Assembly: GCF_004004555.2 (NCBI RefSeq)
Contig: NZ_SACP01000007.1
Span: forward strand, 156,277-220,276
Source of the DNA: Methylobacterium oryzihabitans
Lineage (GTDB): Bacteria > Pseudomonadota > Alphaproteobacteria > Rhizobiales > Beijerinckiaceae
Length of the DNA: 64,000 nucleotides
Reading direction: 5' to 3'
Within the stretch, counting starts at the first letter, position 1. Each line of letters begins with the position of its first letter. This document shows, piece after piece, positions 25,179 through 33,606 of the stretch. Made by a program: the position numbers and the translations under genes. The notes under the pieces were generated by a model. It was not told the DNA's origin and did no database searches. It worked only from the letters and a program-made list of their open reading frames with translations.

Positions 25179-25535
25179 ATGGTCGCAAGCAACGTACCGG
25201 AGGCGATAGCCCGCGCCTTCGCTGATAAGGGGACCATCTCGGGGCCGGAGCTGTGCCGCCTCCTGCCGATGGATGCGGATACCTTGCGGAGGCACTGCGA
25301 GGCCGGGAACATCTCCTATGTGAGGCTCGGCCACGGTCACCGCCGGTCCTTCACCCTCGCGGCCATCTCCCGCTTCCTCGCTGAGCGGACGGTGACGGAG
25401 AGCCCTCCCGATCCCAAGCCCAGGCGGGTCGGCGCTCGGCAGCCGGCTCCGGGCTGGGAGGGTGGCGACTTGAAGGCGTTGCGCGAGAGCTTGCGAGCCG
25501 AGCGGCTGCAAAGAAGAGCGGGAGAGCAGCGATGA
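25179..25535 (+). CDS. HTH DNA-binding protein, paralogue 1 of 3
   Basis: 118 residues with a gagggagag ribosome site. The first 75 residues are a MerR/excisionase-like winged HTH: TISGPELCRLLPMDADTLRR, HCEAGNISYVRLG, then RRSFTLAAISRFLAER. A basic tail follows (LRAERLQRRAGEQR). Its stop overlaps the next start by four bases. The family resembles Xis and small regulators of alphaproteobacterial mobile elements. Confidence 0.65.
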   Translation: MVASNVPEAIARAFADKGTISGPELCRLLPMDADTLRRHCEAGNISYVRLGHGHRRSFTLAAISRFLAERTVTESPPDPKPRRVGARQPAPGWEGGDLKALRESLRAERLQRRAGEQR

Positions 25536-25906
25536 CAGTCCCCGCCGCAGTGCTTGAAGCCTTCTCCGACCGGGCGGTGATCGGGCCCTCCGAGGTGTGC
25601 CGGCTCCTGTCGATCAACCAGCAGACGCTTCGCCGGCACTGCAAAGCTGGTAACATCAGCTACGTGCAGACGGGCTTCGGGGAGCGGTCGCCACGGCGAG
25701 CCTTCACCCTGGAGGCCGTCATGCGGTTTCTCACCGAGCGGAGCAGGATCCAGCCGTGTCAGTCAGCAAGTCGGACAAGAGCCCGTACTACCAGTACGAC
25801 TTCTGGCGAGGCGGAAAGCGGTTTCAAGGCTCAACGCGCGAGACGGATCGCCGAGCGGCAGCAGGCAGCCGGAGAGCAGGCCAAGCGTAGGGCGGTGGCG
25901 CCATGA
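25532..25906 (+). CDS. HTH DNA-binding protein, paralogue 2 of 3
   Basis: 124 residues. Residues 1-73 are the same HTH module (VIGPSEVCRLLSINQQTLRR, HCKAGNISYVQTG, RRAFTLEAVMRFLTER). The C-terminal 50 residues are low-complexity because this DNA also encodes, in another frame, an integrase arm-domain fragment (25756-25890). The tail is therefore probably acquired by frameshift. It overlaps the genes on both sides by four bases. Confidence 0.6.
   Translation: MTVPAAVLEAFSDRAVIGPSEVCRLLSINQQTLRRHCKAGNISYVQTGFGERSPRRAFTLEAVMRFLTERSRIQPCQSASRTRARTTSTTSGEAESGFKAQRARRIAERQQAAGEQAKRRAVAP
25756..25890 (+). pseudogene. Tyrosine-integrase arm-type-binding domain fragment
   Basis: From GTG 25756 a 44-codon frame reads SKSDKSPYYQYDFWRGGKRF then QGSTRETDRRAA. 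This is the three-stranded arm-DNA-binding domain found at the N-terminus of many phage integrases. The remainder of the integrase is absent. It overlaps HTH paralogue 2 in a different frame, so an HTH-integrase gene pair was apparently truncated here. Confidence 0.5.
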
Positions 25907-26262
25907 TGATCCCGGCCCCCCTAGCAGCAGCCTTCGAGAAGAAGTCCACCATCTCCAGCGCCGAGCTGTGCGAGCTGCTGCCGATGGATGACGCCACGCT
26001 CCGCCAGCACGTCCGCGCGGGGAACATCGAGTTCATACGGCTGGGCCTCGGGGTCTCGGCGCCGCGGCGGTTCACCCTGGAAGCCGTGATGGCTTTCCTC
26101 GAAGAGCGGCGGGAGCGGGAGGCGCCGGCTGTGGGTCTACTGCGGGAGGTGGCTCGGCCCCTGCGCACCTCGCCAGGAGCAGCATCCGGGGCGGTCTCGG
26201 GCATCCTCGGGAGCCTGCTGGAGAAGCGCAGCGCCGCCACGAAGGCAAAGGTAGGCCGATGA
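25903..26262 (+). CDS. HTH DNA-binding protein, paralogue 3 of 3
   Basis: 119 residues. HTH module TISSAELCELLPMDDATLRQ, HVRAGNIEFIRLG, RRFTLEAVMAFLEERR, then a hydrophobic/Ala-rich segment and a basic tail. It is the last of three overlapping paralogues. The ELC-x-LLPM(D/N)-x3-LR-x-H-x2-AGNI core is conserved in all three while the tails differ, suggesting one DNA-binding specificity with different partners. Confidence 0.6.
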   Translation: MMIPAPLAAAFEKKSTISSAELCELLPMDDATLRQHVRAGNIEFIRLGLGVSAPRRFTLEAVMAFLEERREREAPAVGLLREVARPLRTSPGAASGAVSGILGSLLEKRSAATKAKVGR

Positions 26263-26726
26263 GCTATTCGGCCCTCCCCGCCAACCACCCCCGCCAGCAG
26301 TAGCCCCGGGAAGCCACCCAGCAGCCCCGCCAGGACTCGCCAGGGCAATCCGGCATCCACCCTAGCCTGATGGGTCTCGTGGGCCCTGGCGGGGGTCCTG
26401 AGAGCAAATTGTAGTAGCGGAGGATATGAAGAGGGCAGCGCCATCACGGTGGCCGCGTGTCACCATGGCGGGGAGGCTTGGCGCAGGCGTGGGGCAGCTT
26501 CGCGACAGCTTCGGACCGCCAGGTAGACGCGCCAGCGTCACACCGACGAAGAGTGGGAGCGGATCTTTGGGCCTGACGACGGGGACGACGACTACGGGCT
26601 CCCGAGGATGGGCCGGGCGGATCGCCGCGCGGCGGGGCTGAAGCCGGCCAAGAGGTAGGCTGGAAGCGGGCTTAATGAAATCAAGGACTTAGAGACCCCA
26701 AATAGCTTCGTATATGAAGGGGGCCT

Positions 26727-26760
26727 CTAGGTTATAGCTATAGGAGACATAGGAGGGAGA
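26727..26760 (+). promoter_or_regulatory. Candidate island promoter motif 1
   Basis: ctaggttatagctat (26727-26741) followed by aggagacataggaggga. The pattern CTAGGTT-N3-GCTAT recurs at 38315-38329. The ctatagga-gac part is reminiscent of phage single-subunit polymerase promoters, but no such polymerase gene is in the window. Purely pattern-based. Confidence 0.25.
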
Positions 26761-26914
26761 GACCAGCAGATGCGTTAGCATCGCATCCCATCTCCTTCCC
26801 CTTGGTGGGTCACTGCGAGGCACATGAAGGAGCAGTGCTCAAAGTGACATTAGTGTCACCAAGGCTAGACCTAGGGGCCTTCCTCGAAGCATCTGGAGAG
26901 GAGGAGACACAACC

Positions 26915-27025
26915 ATCACCGACAAGGCTCAAGGGGCACTGGATGCCCTGCTAGTCTTCCTCACCTCCCTGGTTCCCCTCCTAGTGGTGGCCTGGAAGGG
27001 ACGGAGGCGGGGGCAGCCACCCTAG
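26915..27025 (+). CDS. Possible 36-aa membrane peptide with non-standard start
   Basis: An ATC codon at 26915 lies eight bases after aggag, and the frame runs 36 codons to TAG. It reads TDKAQGALDALLVFLTSLVP, then LLVVAWKGRRRGQPP. This is one hydrophobic helix with a basic tail, like small holins or membrane toxins. No ATG, GTG or TTG exists in the frame after the upstream stop, so it may be unexpressed or use a rare start. Confidence 0.25.
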   Translation: MTDKAQGALDALLVFLTSLVPLLVVAWKGRRRGQPP

Positions 27026-27558
27026 CGAGGGGATGGTGCAGAGGGTGACCACCACCGAGGGCAGTCCCCTCATGGTCACCTCATGCACTGCCTCATGCCC
27101 AGCTCAGGGGATCAACCGGGGAGGAGGATGGGATTAGGGGGTCTTGGAAGGACGGAAATCCTATCGCCCCTGGTCCTGAAGGCCAACTTCAGGTCCCGCC
27201 CGCAGCCCGCTCCAGAGGCACCAGCAAGCTGCGCACAGGCATGTCAATTAGCATCGTGGCCGCATCTAGCCGAAGGGACAGCTTGGTGCCTGATACTCCT
27301 GGTCCCAGAATGCCTTGACCAGGGAGAGGCAGAGTGTCGCTACAACACGTAGCATAATGAGAAGAGATAGCTCCCCGCCAGCCTCCAAGCTCCAGCATTC
27401 TGGACCCCCTGCGAGATGCCCCCGAGCGGGGCAACGGCGGTGGCACTCCTCAGCCCCCGACCCTTGATGCCATTAGGAATAGAGACCTACCACCGAGAGA
27501 TACCATCGGTGGCGCCTAAACCGGTCACCCTATCAGCCTCGCCGAAAGCCACCCCGCT

Positions 27559-28308
27559 ATGGCCAAGCGCAAAGCCCCCTCCAAGCCGCCCCCGACCCCT
27601 CCGGCTGCCACAAGTACCCCGAAGGTCCGCAAGGTCTACCCGAGGCCCCGCTTCAAGTATCCTCCCGCCACCGCGGCGACGGTCGAAGGGCTTCTCACCT
27701 ATCACGATCAATGGGTGCGCTACGCTCTGGAGCCTGAGGTTGCCCCGGCGCCCGACCGAGAACTGCTCCTGAGGGGTCTCCCGCAGGGCTACGTCGCCTC
27801 CGCCAACCTCGCCGTTGAGCATGATCGGGTGGTAGTCAGCTTCAAGGCTGCCCCGATGTGCCAGTACAAGCGGGACGAAGGGCTGACCGCTCATACGGTC
27901 CCCTTGGGCTTCTTCGTGCTCCGCGCCCTGTCCCTGTTCGAGGGGCATGCGTTCGACAACAGCTATCGGGGGCCGCCTGATGCGGGCGGTATCGTGCTGC
28001 TGGCGGCCGGCTTCACGCTGCCCCGCCTGCTTGCTGATGCCGACGCGGAGGAGGTGGTGGCACAGTTGAACGGGAGGGATGACCTCTGCCCGTGGTCTCT
28101 CCGCGTAGAGCCGGGCCGGCACCGGGCGCTCCGGGGTAGGCAGGAGGCCATCGCCCACGCCCTGCGCCGATACGAACGTCACGCCGCCGCTTGGGGCTTG
28201 GCAGACATCATCACCATCGAGACCTACGAGGCCCTGCTCAAGGGCGCCTTCCGCCTGTTCGATGCCGAGCACGGCAAGCACTTCCTGCGGCCCCTGAGCG
28301 GTCGCTGA
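27559..28308 (+). CDS. Unknown island protein, paralogue 1 of 2
   Basis: 249 residues. The first 35 are Pro/Lys-rich and likely disordered. The rest is globular, with LRGLPQGYVA, FVLRALSLFEG, LLAAGFTLPRLLA, DLCPWSLRVEP and the C-terminal block YEALLKGAFRLFDAEHGKHF. The gene 200 bases downstream shares all these blocks. No known family recognised. It precedes the virion-like genes in the same direction. Confidence 0.65.
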   Translation: MAKRKAPSKPPPTPPAATSTPKVRKVYPRPRFKYPPATAATVEGLLTYHDQWVRYALEPEVAPAPDRELLLRGLPQGYVASANLAVEHDRVVVSFKAAPMCQYKRDEGLTAHTVPLGFFVLRALSLFEGHAFDNSYRGPPDAGGIVLLAAGFTLPRLLADADAEEVVAQLNGRDDLCPWSLRVEPGRHRALRGRQEAIAHALRRYERHAAAWGLADIITIETYEALLKGAFRLFDAEHGKHFLRPLSGR

Positions 28309-28507
28309 GACCCCTTCGAGCGTCGTAGCCGCCCCGGCTCCGCTCCTCACCCATCACAGCTCCCGCCCCCTCGCACCCATCCGGCACCTCGCCGGGAGGG
28401 CGATGCCTCATGCCCGCTTCATGGCGGCTCAGGGCTCGGGTCGGCGGCTGTGACCACCCGGCAGGATCACCCTGCCACATCGCCAACCATAAGGACTCAG
28501 CCACCCC

Positions 28508-29209
28508 ATGCTGACCGATACCGTGAGCGCCACTCCCACCACCGTCACCCGGCGCCGTTCCTCGAAGTACCCCCCGACCACCCGGGAGGCCCTGACGGCG
28601 ACCCTGGCCCTCTACAACCAGGCCGTGGGCCATCTTCAGGACCCCGAAGGCCACCCCGCGCCGGACCTCGGGCTTGCCCAGGCTGGCCTCCCGCAGGGGT
28701 CAATCTCGGCCATCAGCATCGCGGCCCCGCACCCGCTCTACGGCCCCGTGCTGGATTTCCGCATCGGCGAGCGTAACCCCCGGCAGGCGCCCGCTTCGGG
28801 CATCCTCATCCTGCGGGGTCTGTCCCTGTTCGGGGGAGTGCCCTTCATCGATACGAACAAGAAGGGCGGCCGGGAACAGCACTACGTCGAGGTGCTGGCG
28901 GAGGGCTTCACCCTTCAGCGGCTCATGGCCGGCGCCGAGGTGGGCCAGTCGGTCCGGCTTCTCGGCGACCATCACGACCTCACCCCCTGGTGCCTCAGCG
29001 TCGAGACCGACAGCCCCCGCGCCAAGCGGACCCGGGCGGGTGCCATCGCGCTCGCCCTGAAGCTGTACGACCGGAACGCCCGGGACTGGGGTCTGTCCGA
29101 CCTCCTCAGCCGGGAGGAGTACGAGGCTTTCCTTCGAGGCGCCTTCCGCCTGTTCGATGCCGAGCACGGGCGGCACCTCCTGCGGCCGGTGGGTCTCACC
29201 GCCGGCTAA
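28508..29209 (+). CDS. Unknown island protein, paralogue 2 of 2
   Basis: 233 residues, about 40% identical by eye to the previous gene over the last 160 residues (AGLPQGSI, ILRGLSLFGG, LAEGFTLQRLMAGAE, DLTPWCLSVET, YEAFLRGAFRLFDAEHGRHL). The N-termini differ. A recent tandem duplication is unlikely given the divergence, so both are probably maintained. Function unknown. A structural or head-associated role would fit the position but is not shown. Confidence 0.65.
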   Translation: MLTDTVSATPTTVTRRRSSKYPPTTREALTATLALYNQAVGHLQDPEGHPAPDLGLAQAGLPQGSISAISIAAPHPLYGPVLDFRIGERNPRQAPASGILILRGLSLFGGVPFIDTNKKGGREQHYVEVLAEGFTLQRLMAGAEVGQSVRLLGDHHDLTPWCLSVETDSPRAKRTRAGAIALALKLYDRNARDWGLSDLLSREEYEAFLRGAFRLFDAEHGRHLLRPVGLTAG

Positions 29210-29429
29210 CCCTCTGAGGCGTAAGGCGGTGGGATTTAGCACTGCCGACCGCCCCCGACTTCCCCGAGCCTCGCCCCTAGCGGGCTGACGGCGGGGAGGC
29301 AGAGGCCAGGGCTTGGTTCACGTGGGGTGGCGCCGAGCCCTGGCCAGCCTGTCCATCATCCCAGCCACCCCCGCACCGCTTGCCCCTTCGGCGAGCTACC
29401 CCTCACATCGACATTAAGGAACCCACCGG

Positions 29430-32400
29430 ATGGCCCGTGCGCCTTACCGGGGCGTCGAGCTGACGGAGGCCCTGCGCCCCGTCGCCTCGCCCGTAGACAC
29501 CTTCGTGACAGCCCAAGCCCCCTCGCGGGATACCAATCTGCAAGACCTCGCCCGCTCCCTCTCGGGGCTCGGAGGCTCCCTCCAGTCCTTCGTGCAGAAG
29601 CGGGATGCCGAGGCGGAGGAGGCCGACCGTCTCCGGGGAGAGGCCGCCTTCTACAGCCAGACCGAACAGGGCTTCGCCGCAGGCGTAGCATCCGATGCGG
29701 TCCCGGCCCAAAGCTCCCCCGCCTTCCTGCGGGGCTTCAAGCAAGCTCAAGGCAACGTCGCCGGAGGTCAGCTTCAAGAACAGCTCGCCGCCGCCTACGA
29801 TGCCTGGCCCGAGAAGACCTCGACCGACCCGAACGCCTTCAACGGCTTCCTTACGGGCTTCCTCAAAGACAAGATCAAGACTCAGGACGGGGACGTCCTC
29901 CGGGGCCTCCTCCCGCACGTGAGGCAGGCCAGCGCCAACCTCCAGCAGCGCCATATCGGCGACGTGTCGCGGGCCGCCAAGGAAGGCTTCGCGACCGCCC
30001 TTTCGGCCCGGGGGGAGCAGGTCCTCGACGCCGCAGACACCGCCGGCCTCGCCTCGAAGAAGGGCACCGACTACGTGGGCGCCTTCGGCGAGCTGGAGGC
30101 TATCCGCGCGGACGGCTTGAAGAAGGGCCTCAGCGAGACCGACCTCGATACGAAGCTCATCGATACCGTCACCACCGCGGCCATCACCAAGCGGGACCCG
30201 AAGCTCCTGGGCTTTCTGGACCGGAAGGTGCCGGGCAAGGACTATACCTGGGCCAACACCCCGTATGGCCGGGACCAGCGCCAGAAGACCATCGATACGC
30301 TGGAGACGATGGGACGGCGGTCCATCCAGGAAGACGAGAAGCGGCGCCGGGAGGAGAAGGCAGCGGCGAAGGACGATGTGACGCGAGACACCATCCTCGC
30401 CATCACGAAGGACCCGCGGGCCCCGCTCCCGGAAGCCCTGCTGGCCAGGGGCGAGAAGGTGGACCCGGACTTCCGCATCAACGCCATCCGCTGGCGGGAT
30501 GAGGTCGGGAAGGGAGAGCGGACCTCGGACCCGGAGGCCCTTCTCGCCGTCACCACCGACATCATCAACGGGGGTGGGCTCCAGCGGGTGCAGCAGGGCA
30601 TTCGCGATGGTGTCTTCCGCAATCGGGCCGACCTTGAGCACGCCTTCAAGTTCGCCGAGGGCATGAAGACGGAGGGGCCGAAGCTGGAGGAGATGCTTCG
30701 CGTCGGCACCGCAAAGACCATCATCGACACGCTGAAGAAGCAAACGGCCGTCGAGAAGGACGCCTCCAAACTCCTCTTCGATGACGGCTCGATGTCGCGC
30801 GAGGGTTTGCAGGCCACGTCCGACTACAAGCAGGCCCTCATGAGCTGGCTGCTGGAGAACCCGAGGGCCACCAGCTTGGAGCGGGAGAAGGCCGCCCAGA
30901 CCATCGGCGCCGCCTTCCTGGACCGGCTCAAGCAGCCGGAAGGTCCGATGAGCACGACCTACTATGATCGGACCGGGCTCGACACGGCCAACACCTTCGG
31001 GGCCGCAGCGCCTCCCGGTGGCTCGGCGCCTGTCGCAGCGCAAGCCCCCGCTCCCGGAGACACCCCGCAGGGTCGCGTTCCCCCTCCGCCCCCTCGCGGC
31101 ACCGTCACCCGGCCCAACCCCCTCGCGCCGCCCCCGCAGCAGCCCGCCCCGCAACCGGGTGGTCTCCCAGCGGTGGACGACTTCGGGCGGCCTCTCGAAG
31201 CCGTGCAGCCCGCCGCCCCGTCGCAACCTGCGGGTCCGGCACAGGGCCAGCCTCAGGCCACCACCGCCCCGGCTCCGGCCCTGCCCGTGGCACCTCAGGC
31301 CCGGCCTGCCGCTCCCCCTGCCGCTGCCCCCGCCACCCCGGCGCCCACCTCCGAGGCGGCTCAAGGCTGGTTCCAGGGGTTGGCGCCGGAGACCCGGGCC
31401 GCGCTGGAGCAGATGGCCACCGCTCAGAAGAAGCCGCTCCCCGCGGTGGTGGACGATGCCTTCCGCAGGGCCGTCGCGGCGGGTCGCGTGAAGGCCCCGG
31501 TCGCCCCCGCCGCTCCGGCCTTGGGCCGTCAGTCGGAAGGGCCCCGCGCACCGGACGGAACGCCCATCGAGCCCGCCTCCCTGCCTTCCTCGCCCAAGAC
31601 GGAGGAGGTCGGCCGCGCCTTCTCCCGTGCCATCGAGGGCGCCTACGTCGGCTCCGTCACCTCCGATGGCACCTCCGCCATCGTCAACGGGCACACCTTC
31701 ACTGGCACCACCACCCCCGATCAGGTCGCCCGCCGCTTCGAGGGGTTCGGGGAGGCCAACCCGCAGCACCGCCAGGCCCTCACCGCCTTCCTGTCGAAGT
31801 CGGCAGGCCAGACCATCGATCCCGTGAAGGTGCCCTGGTGCGCCGCCTTCGTGGATGCCGTCCTGGACGCCTCCGGCAAGACCAAGCGCGGGTCGCTCCG
31901 GGCGGTGGACTTCCTCGACTACGGCACCGGCACCGCGCAGCCCACCCGCGGCGACGTGGTGGTCTTCAAGTCCATGGCCGCCGGCTCGACCGGGCATGTC
32001 GGCTTCGTGGTCGGCATCGAGGGGGATCGCGTCCGCTATATCGCCGGCAACGACGACAACCGGGTCCAGGAGGATACCCTGCCGCTCAGCAAGGTCGCCG
32101 GCTTCCGCAGGCCGCCCGAGGCCGGCACCCCGACCGCCTTCGCGCCGAGCCGGGAGGTGGCCGAGCGGTTCGCCTCCGTGCTCGGGGCCACCGCGCAGCC
32201 GGCGGGAGGGTATGCCTCGCGGGAGCTTCAGGCCGATCCTCGGGCCGCCCGCATCCTCGACTTCGTGGCGGGCCCGGAGAGCGGGGGCAACTACAACGCG
32301 GTCTTCGGCAATGCGGGGGCCACCGAGGACCTGAGCAAGCGAACCCTTGACCAGACCATCGCGTGGTCGCGGGATCGGGGAACCGCATCCTCCGCCACCG

Positions 32401-33191
32401 GCCGCTTCCAGTTCATGGCCGGGACGCTGGAAGGACTGAAGAAGGAGCTGGGTCTGTCCGGCCGGGAGGCGTTCACGCCGGAGCTTCAGGACCGCATGGC
32501 GCTGGCCCTGCTGAACCGCCGGGGCTACCGGGACTTCGCCACCGGCAAACTCGGCACGGAGGACTTCGCGAACGAGCTGGCGAAGGAGTGGGCGGCCCTG
32601 CCGAACTTCACTACCGGCCGCAGCCACTACGCGGGGGACGGGGTGAACAAGGCCCTCGTGTCGCCGTCGCAGGTCCGGGCGGCCTTGGAGGGGACCGGCG
32701 CCTTCCCGGGCTCCCGCCTCGCGCGGGCCGCTCAGACCCTCACCTCCGCCGTCTCCGGCTCGGGGGTGGCAGGCCGCATCCGGGGCATGTTCTCCCGGCC
32801 GGCAGCCCTCCCGTCCACCCCGCCGGCCTCCGACCCTTACGCCAACGCCCCGGCAGGACAGGCGGCCCGGCTTCGGGAGACCAACCCGGACCCGGTGGGC
32901 AACTCGGAGACCGTCCTCGCCCAAGTCCCGCCGCAGCTCGCCGAGGTGATCCGCAAGGCCCAATCCGACAACCCGAGGCGCCGCTTCGTGGTGGTCCGCA
33001 GCGGGGACGGAGAGGGGGCCGAGGTCTACCCGGTGGATGCCGAGGGCAGGGTGGTCTTCGAGCCCGGCCAGCAGCAGGCCGCAATGTCTGCCATCAGGCT
33101 GGCGGCTGACCAGCTCGGCGTCGGGGTGAACCTTCAGGGCCTCCGCGAAGGGCGGCCTCGGGTGGCCCTGGCGCAGACCCGGAGGGCGTGA
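29430..33191 (+). CDS. Giant virion-like protein with CHAP-type and lysozyme domains
   Basis: 1253 residues after an aagga site. Residues 1-520 are helical and resemble podovirus internal virion proteins (DTNLQDLARSLSGLGGSLQS at the start). Residues 525-640 are a Pro/Ala linker. Residues about 795-885 form a CHAP/TIGR02594-type amidase with Cys804 (VPWCAAFVDAVLDASG) and His856 (TGHVGFVVG). Residues about 940-1060 look like a phage-lambda-R/GH104-like transglycosylase with candidate Glu950 (GPESGGNYNAVFGN, later SATGRFQFMAGTL). The C-terminal 190 residues are unknown. Likely role: cut peptidoglycan from inside an ejection apparatus. Having two lytic domains in one chain is unusual. Confidence 0.75.
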   Translation: MARAPYRGVELTEALRPVASPVDTFVTAQAPSRDTNLQDLARSLSGLGGSLQSFVQKRDAEAEEADRLRGEAAFYSQTEQGFAAGVASDAVPAQSSPAFLRGFKQAQGNVAGGQLQEQLAAAYDAWPEKTSTDPNAFNGFLTGFLKDKIKTQDGDVLRGLLPHVRQASANLQQRHIGDVSRAAKEGFATALSARGEQVLDAADTAGLASKKGTDYVGAFGELEAIRADGLKKGLSETDLDTKLIDTVTTAAITKRDPKLLGFLDRKVPGKDYTWANTPYGRDQRQKTIDTLETMGRRSIQEDEKRRREEKAAAKDDVTRDTILAITKDPRAPLPEALLARGEKVDPDFRINAIRWRDEVGKGERTSDPEALLAVTTDIINGGGLQRVQQGIRDGVFRNRADLEHAFKFAEGMKTEGPKLEEMLRVGTAKTIIDTLKKQTAVEKDASKLLFDDGSMSREGLQATSDYKQALMSWLLENPRATSLEREKAAQTIGAAFLDRLKQPEGPMSTTYYDRTGLDTANTFGAAAPPGGSAPVAAQAPAPGDTPQGRVPPPPPRGTVTRPNPLAPPPQQPAPQPGGLPAVDDFGRPLEAVQPAAPSQPAGPAQGQPQATTAPAPALPVAPQARPAAPPAAAPATPAPTSEAAQGWFQGLAPETRAALEQMATAQKKPLPAVVDDAFRRAVAAGRVKAPVAPAAPALGRQSEGPRAPDGTPIEPASLPSSPKTEEVGRAFSRAIEGAYVGSVTSDGTSAIVNGHTFTGTTTPDQVARRFEGFGEANPQHRQALTAFLSKSAGQTIDPVKVPWCAAFVDAVLDASGKTKRGSLRAVDFLDYGTGTAQPTRGDVVVFKSMAAGSTGHVGFVVGIEGDRVRYIAGNDDNRVQEDTLPLSKVAGFRRPPEAGTPTAFAPSREVAERFASVLGATAQPAGGYASRELQADPRAARILDFVAGPESGGNYNAVFGNAGATEDLSKRTLDQTIAWSRDRGTASSATGRFQFMAGTLEGLKKELGLSGREAFTPELQDRMALALLNRRGYRDFATGKLGTEDFANELAKEWAALPNFTTGRSHYAGDGVNKALVSPSQVRAALEGTGAFPGSRLARAAQTLTSAVSGSGVAGRIRGMFSRPAALPSTPPASDPYANAPAGQAARLRETNPDPVGNSETVLAQVPPQLAEVIRKAQSDNPRRRFVVVRSGDGEGAEVYPVDAEGRVVFEPGQQQAAMSAIRLAADQLGVGVNLQGLREGRPRVALAQTRRA

Positions 33192-33194
33192 CGG

Positions 33195-33467
33195 ATGGAC
33201 GGCAGCACCACCACAACCCCGGACGGAGAGGCCACCACCGTGACGGACGATCATCAGCACCACCATCACCAGCAGCAGCAGCCCGAGGCCGAGCCTGAGG
33301 GCGTGGCGTTCGATATCCAGCGGGCCTTTGAGCGCGTCTTCGAGGAAGAGGAGGAGCGGGTCCGGCAGGCCGCGATGATCGACGCCGCCGTAGAGCGGTG
33401 GGTGCGGGAGAAGGGGCTCAACATCCTGCCGTTCCCCGAGCACCGCACCCGCAAGCCCACCGCCTAG
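33195..33467 (+). CDS. Small acidic His-rich hypothetical protein
   Basis: 90 residues, three bases after the giant gene. The N-terminal 35 residues are Thr/Asp-rich with an HxHHHH-QQQQ run. The rest is a charged helix (FDIQRAFERVFEEEEERVRQ) and a short C-terminal tail. It is probably cotranscribed with the two large proteins. The His cluster may bind metal. No family recognised. Confidence 0.55.
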   Translation: MDGSTTTTPDGEATTVTDDHQHHHHQQQQPEAEPEGVAFDIQRAFERVFEEEEERVRQAAMIDAAVERWVREKGLNILPFPEHRTRKPTA

Positions 33468-33606
33468 TCGCGGCCCCCGGGCCCTCACCACCACCAGCAT
33501 CACCACCACCGGGCGGGGCCTCATGCCTCGCGCGAAGGCGCCCCCGTGCCTTGGCCCCGCCCGGTCCCCTTTCCGCGTCCGCATCCCACTGAGAAGGAAG
33601 GCCCCT

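Larger units (their letters stand above)
26263..27558. other. 1.3-kb largely non-coding region of the island
   Basis: No normal gene is visible. It contains a decayed coding fragment at 26545-26660 (DEEWERIFGPDDGDDDYGLP, after an in-frame stop), a T7-promoter-like AT-rich stretch at 26727-26760, an 18-base stem region near 26830-26860, and a possible 36-codon membrane peptide at 26915. GC is clearly lower than the flanks. It separates the HTH operon from the unknown-paralogue and virion-like genes, so it is either a control region or the scar of deleted phage genes. Confidence 0.5.

Noticed and set aside
26426..26641. 71-codon frame in the non-coding island gap
   Set aside because: The sequence is low-complexity. 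A different frame here gives a more protein-like but stop-interrupted fragment, so the area is probably decayed.
26727..26760. T7-type phage RNA polymerase promoter
   Set aside because: The resemblance is limited to CTATAGG-GA, and no phage RNA polymerase gene is present. It is kept only as a low-confidence motif.
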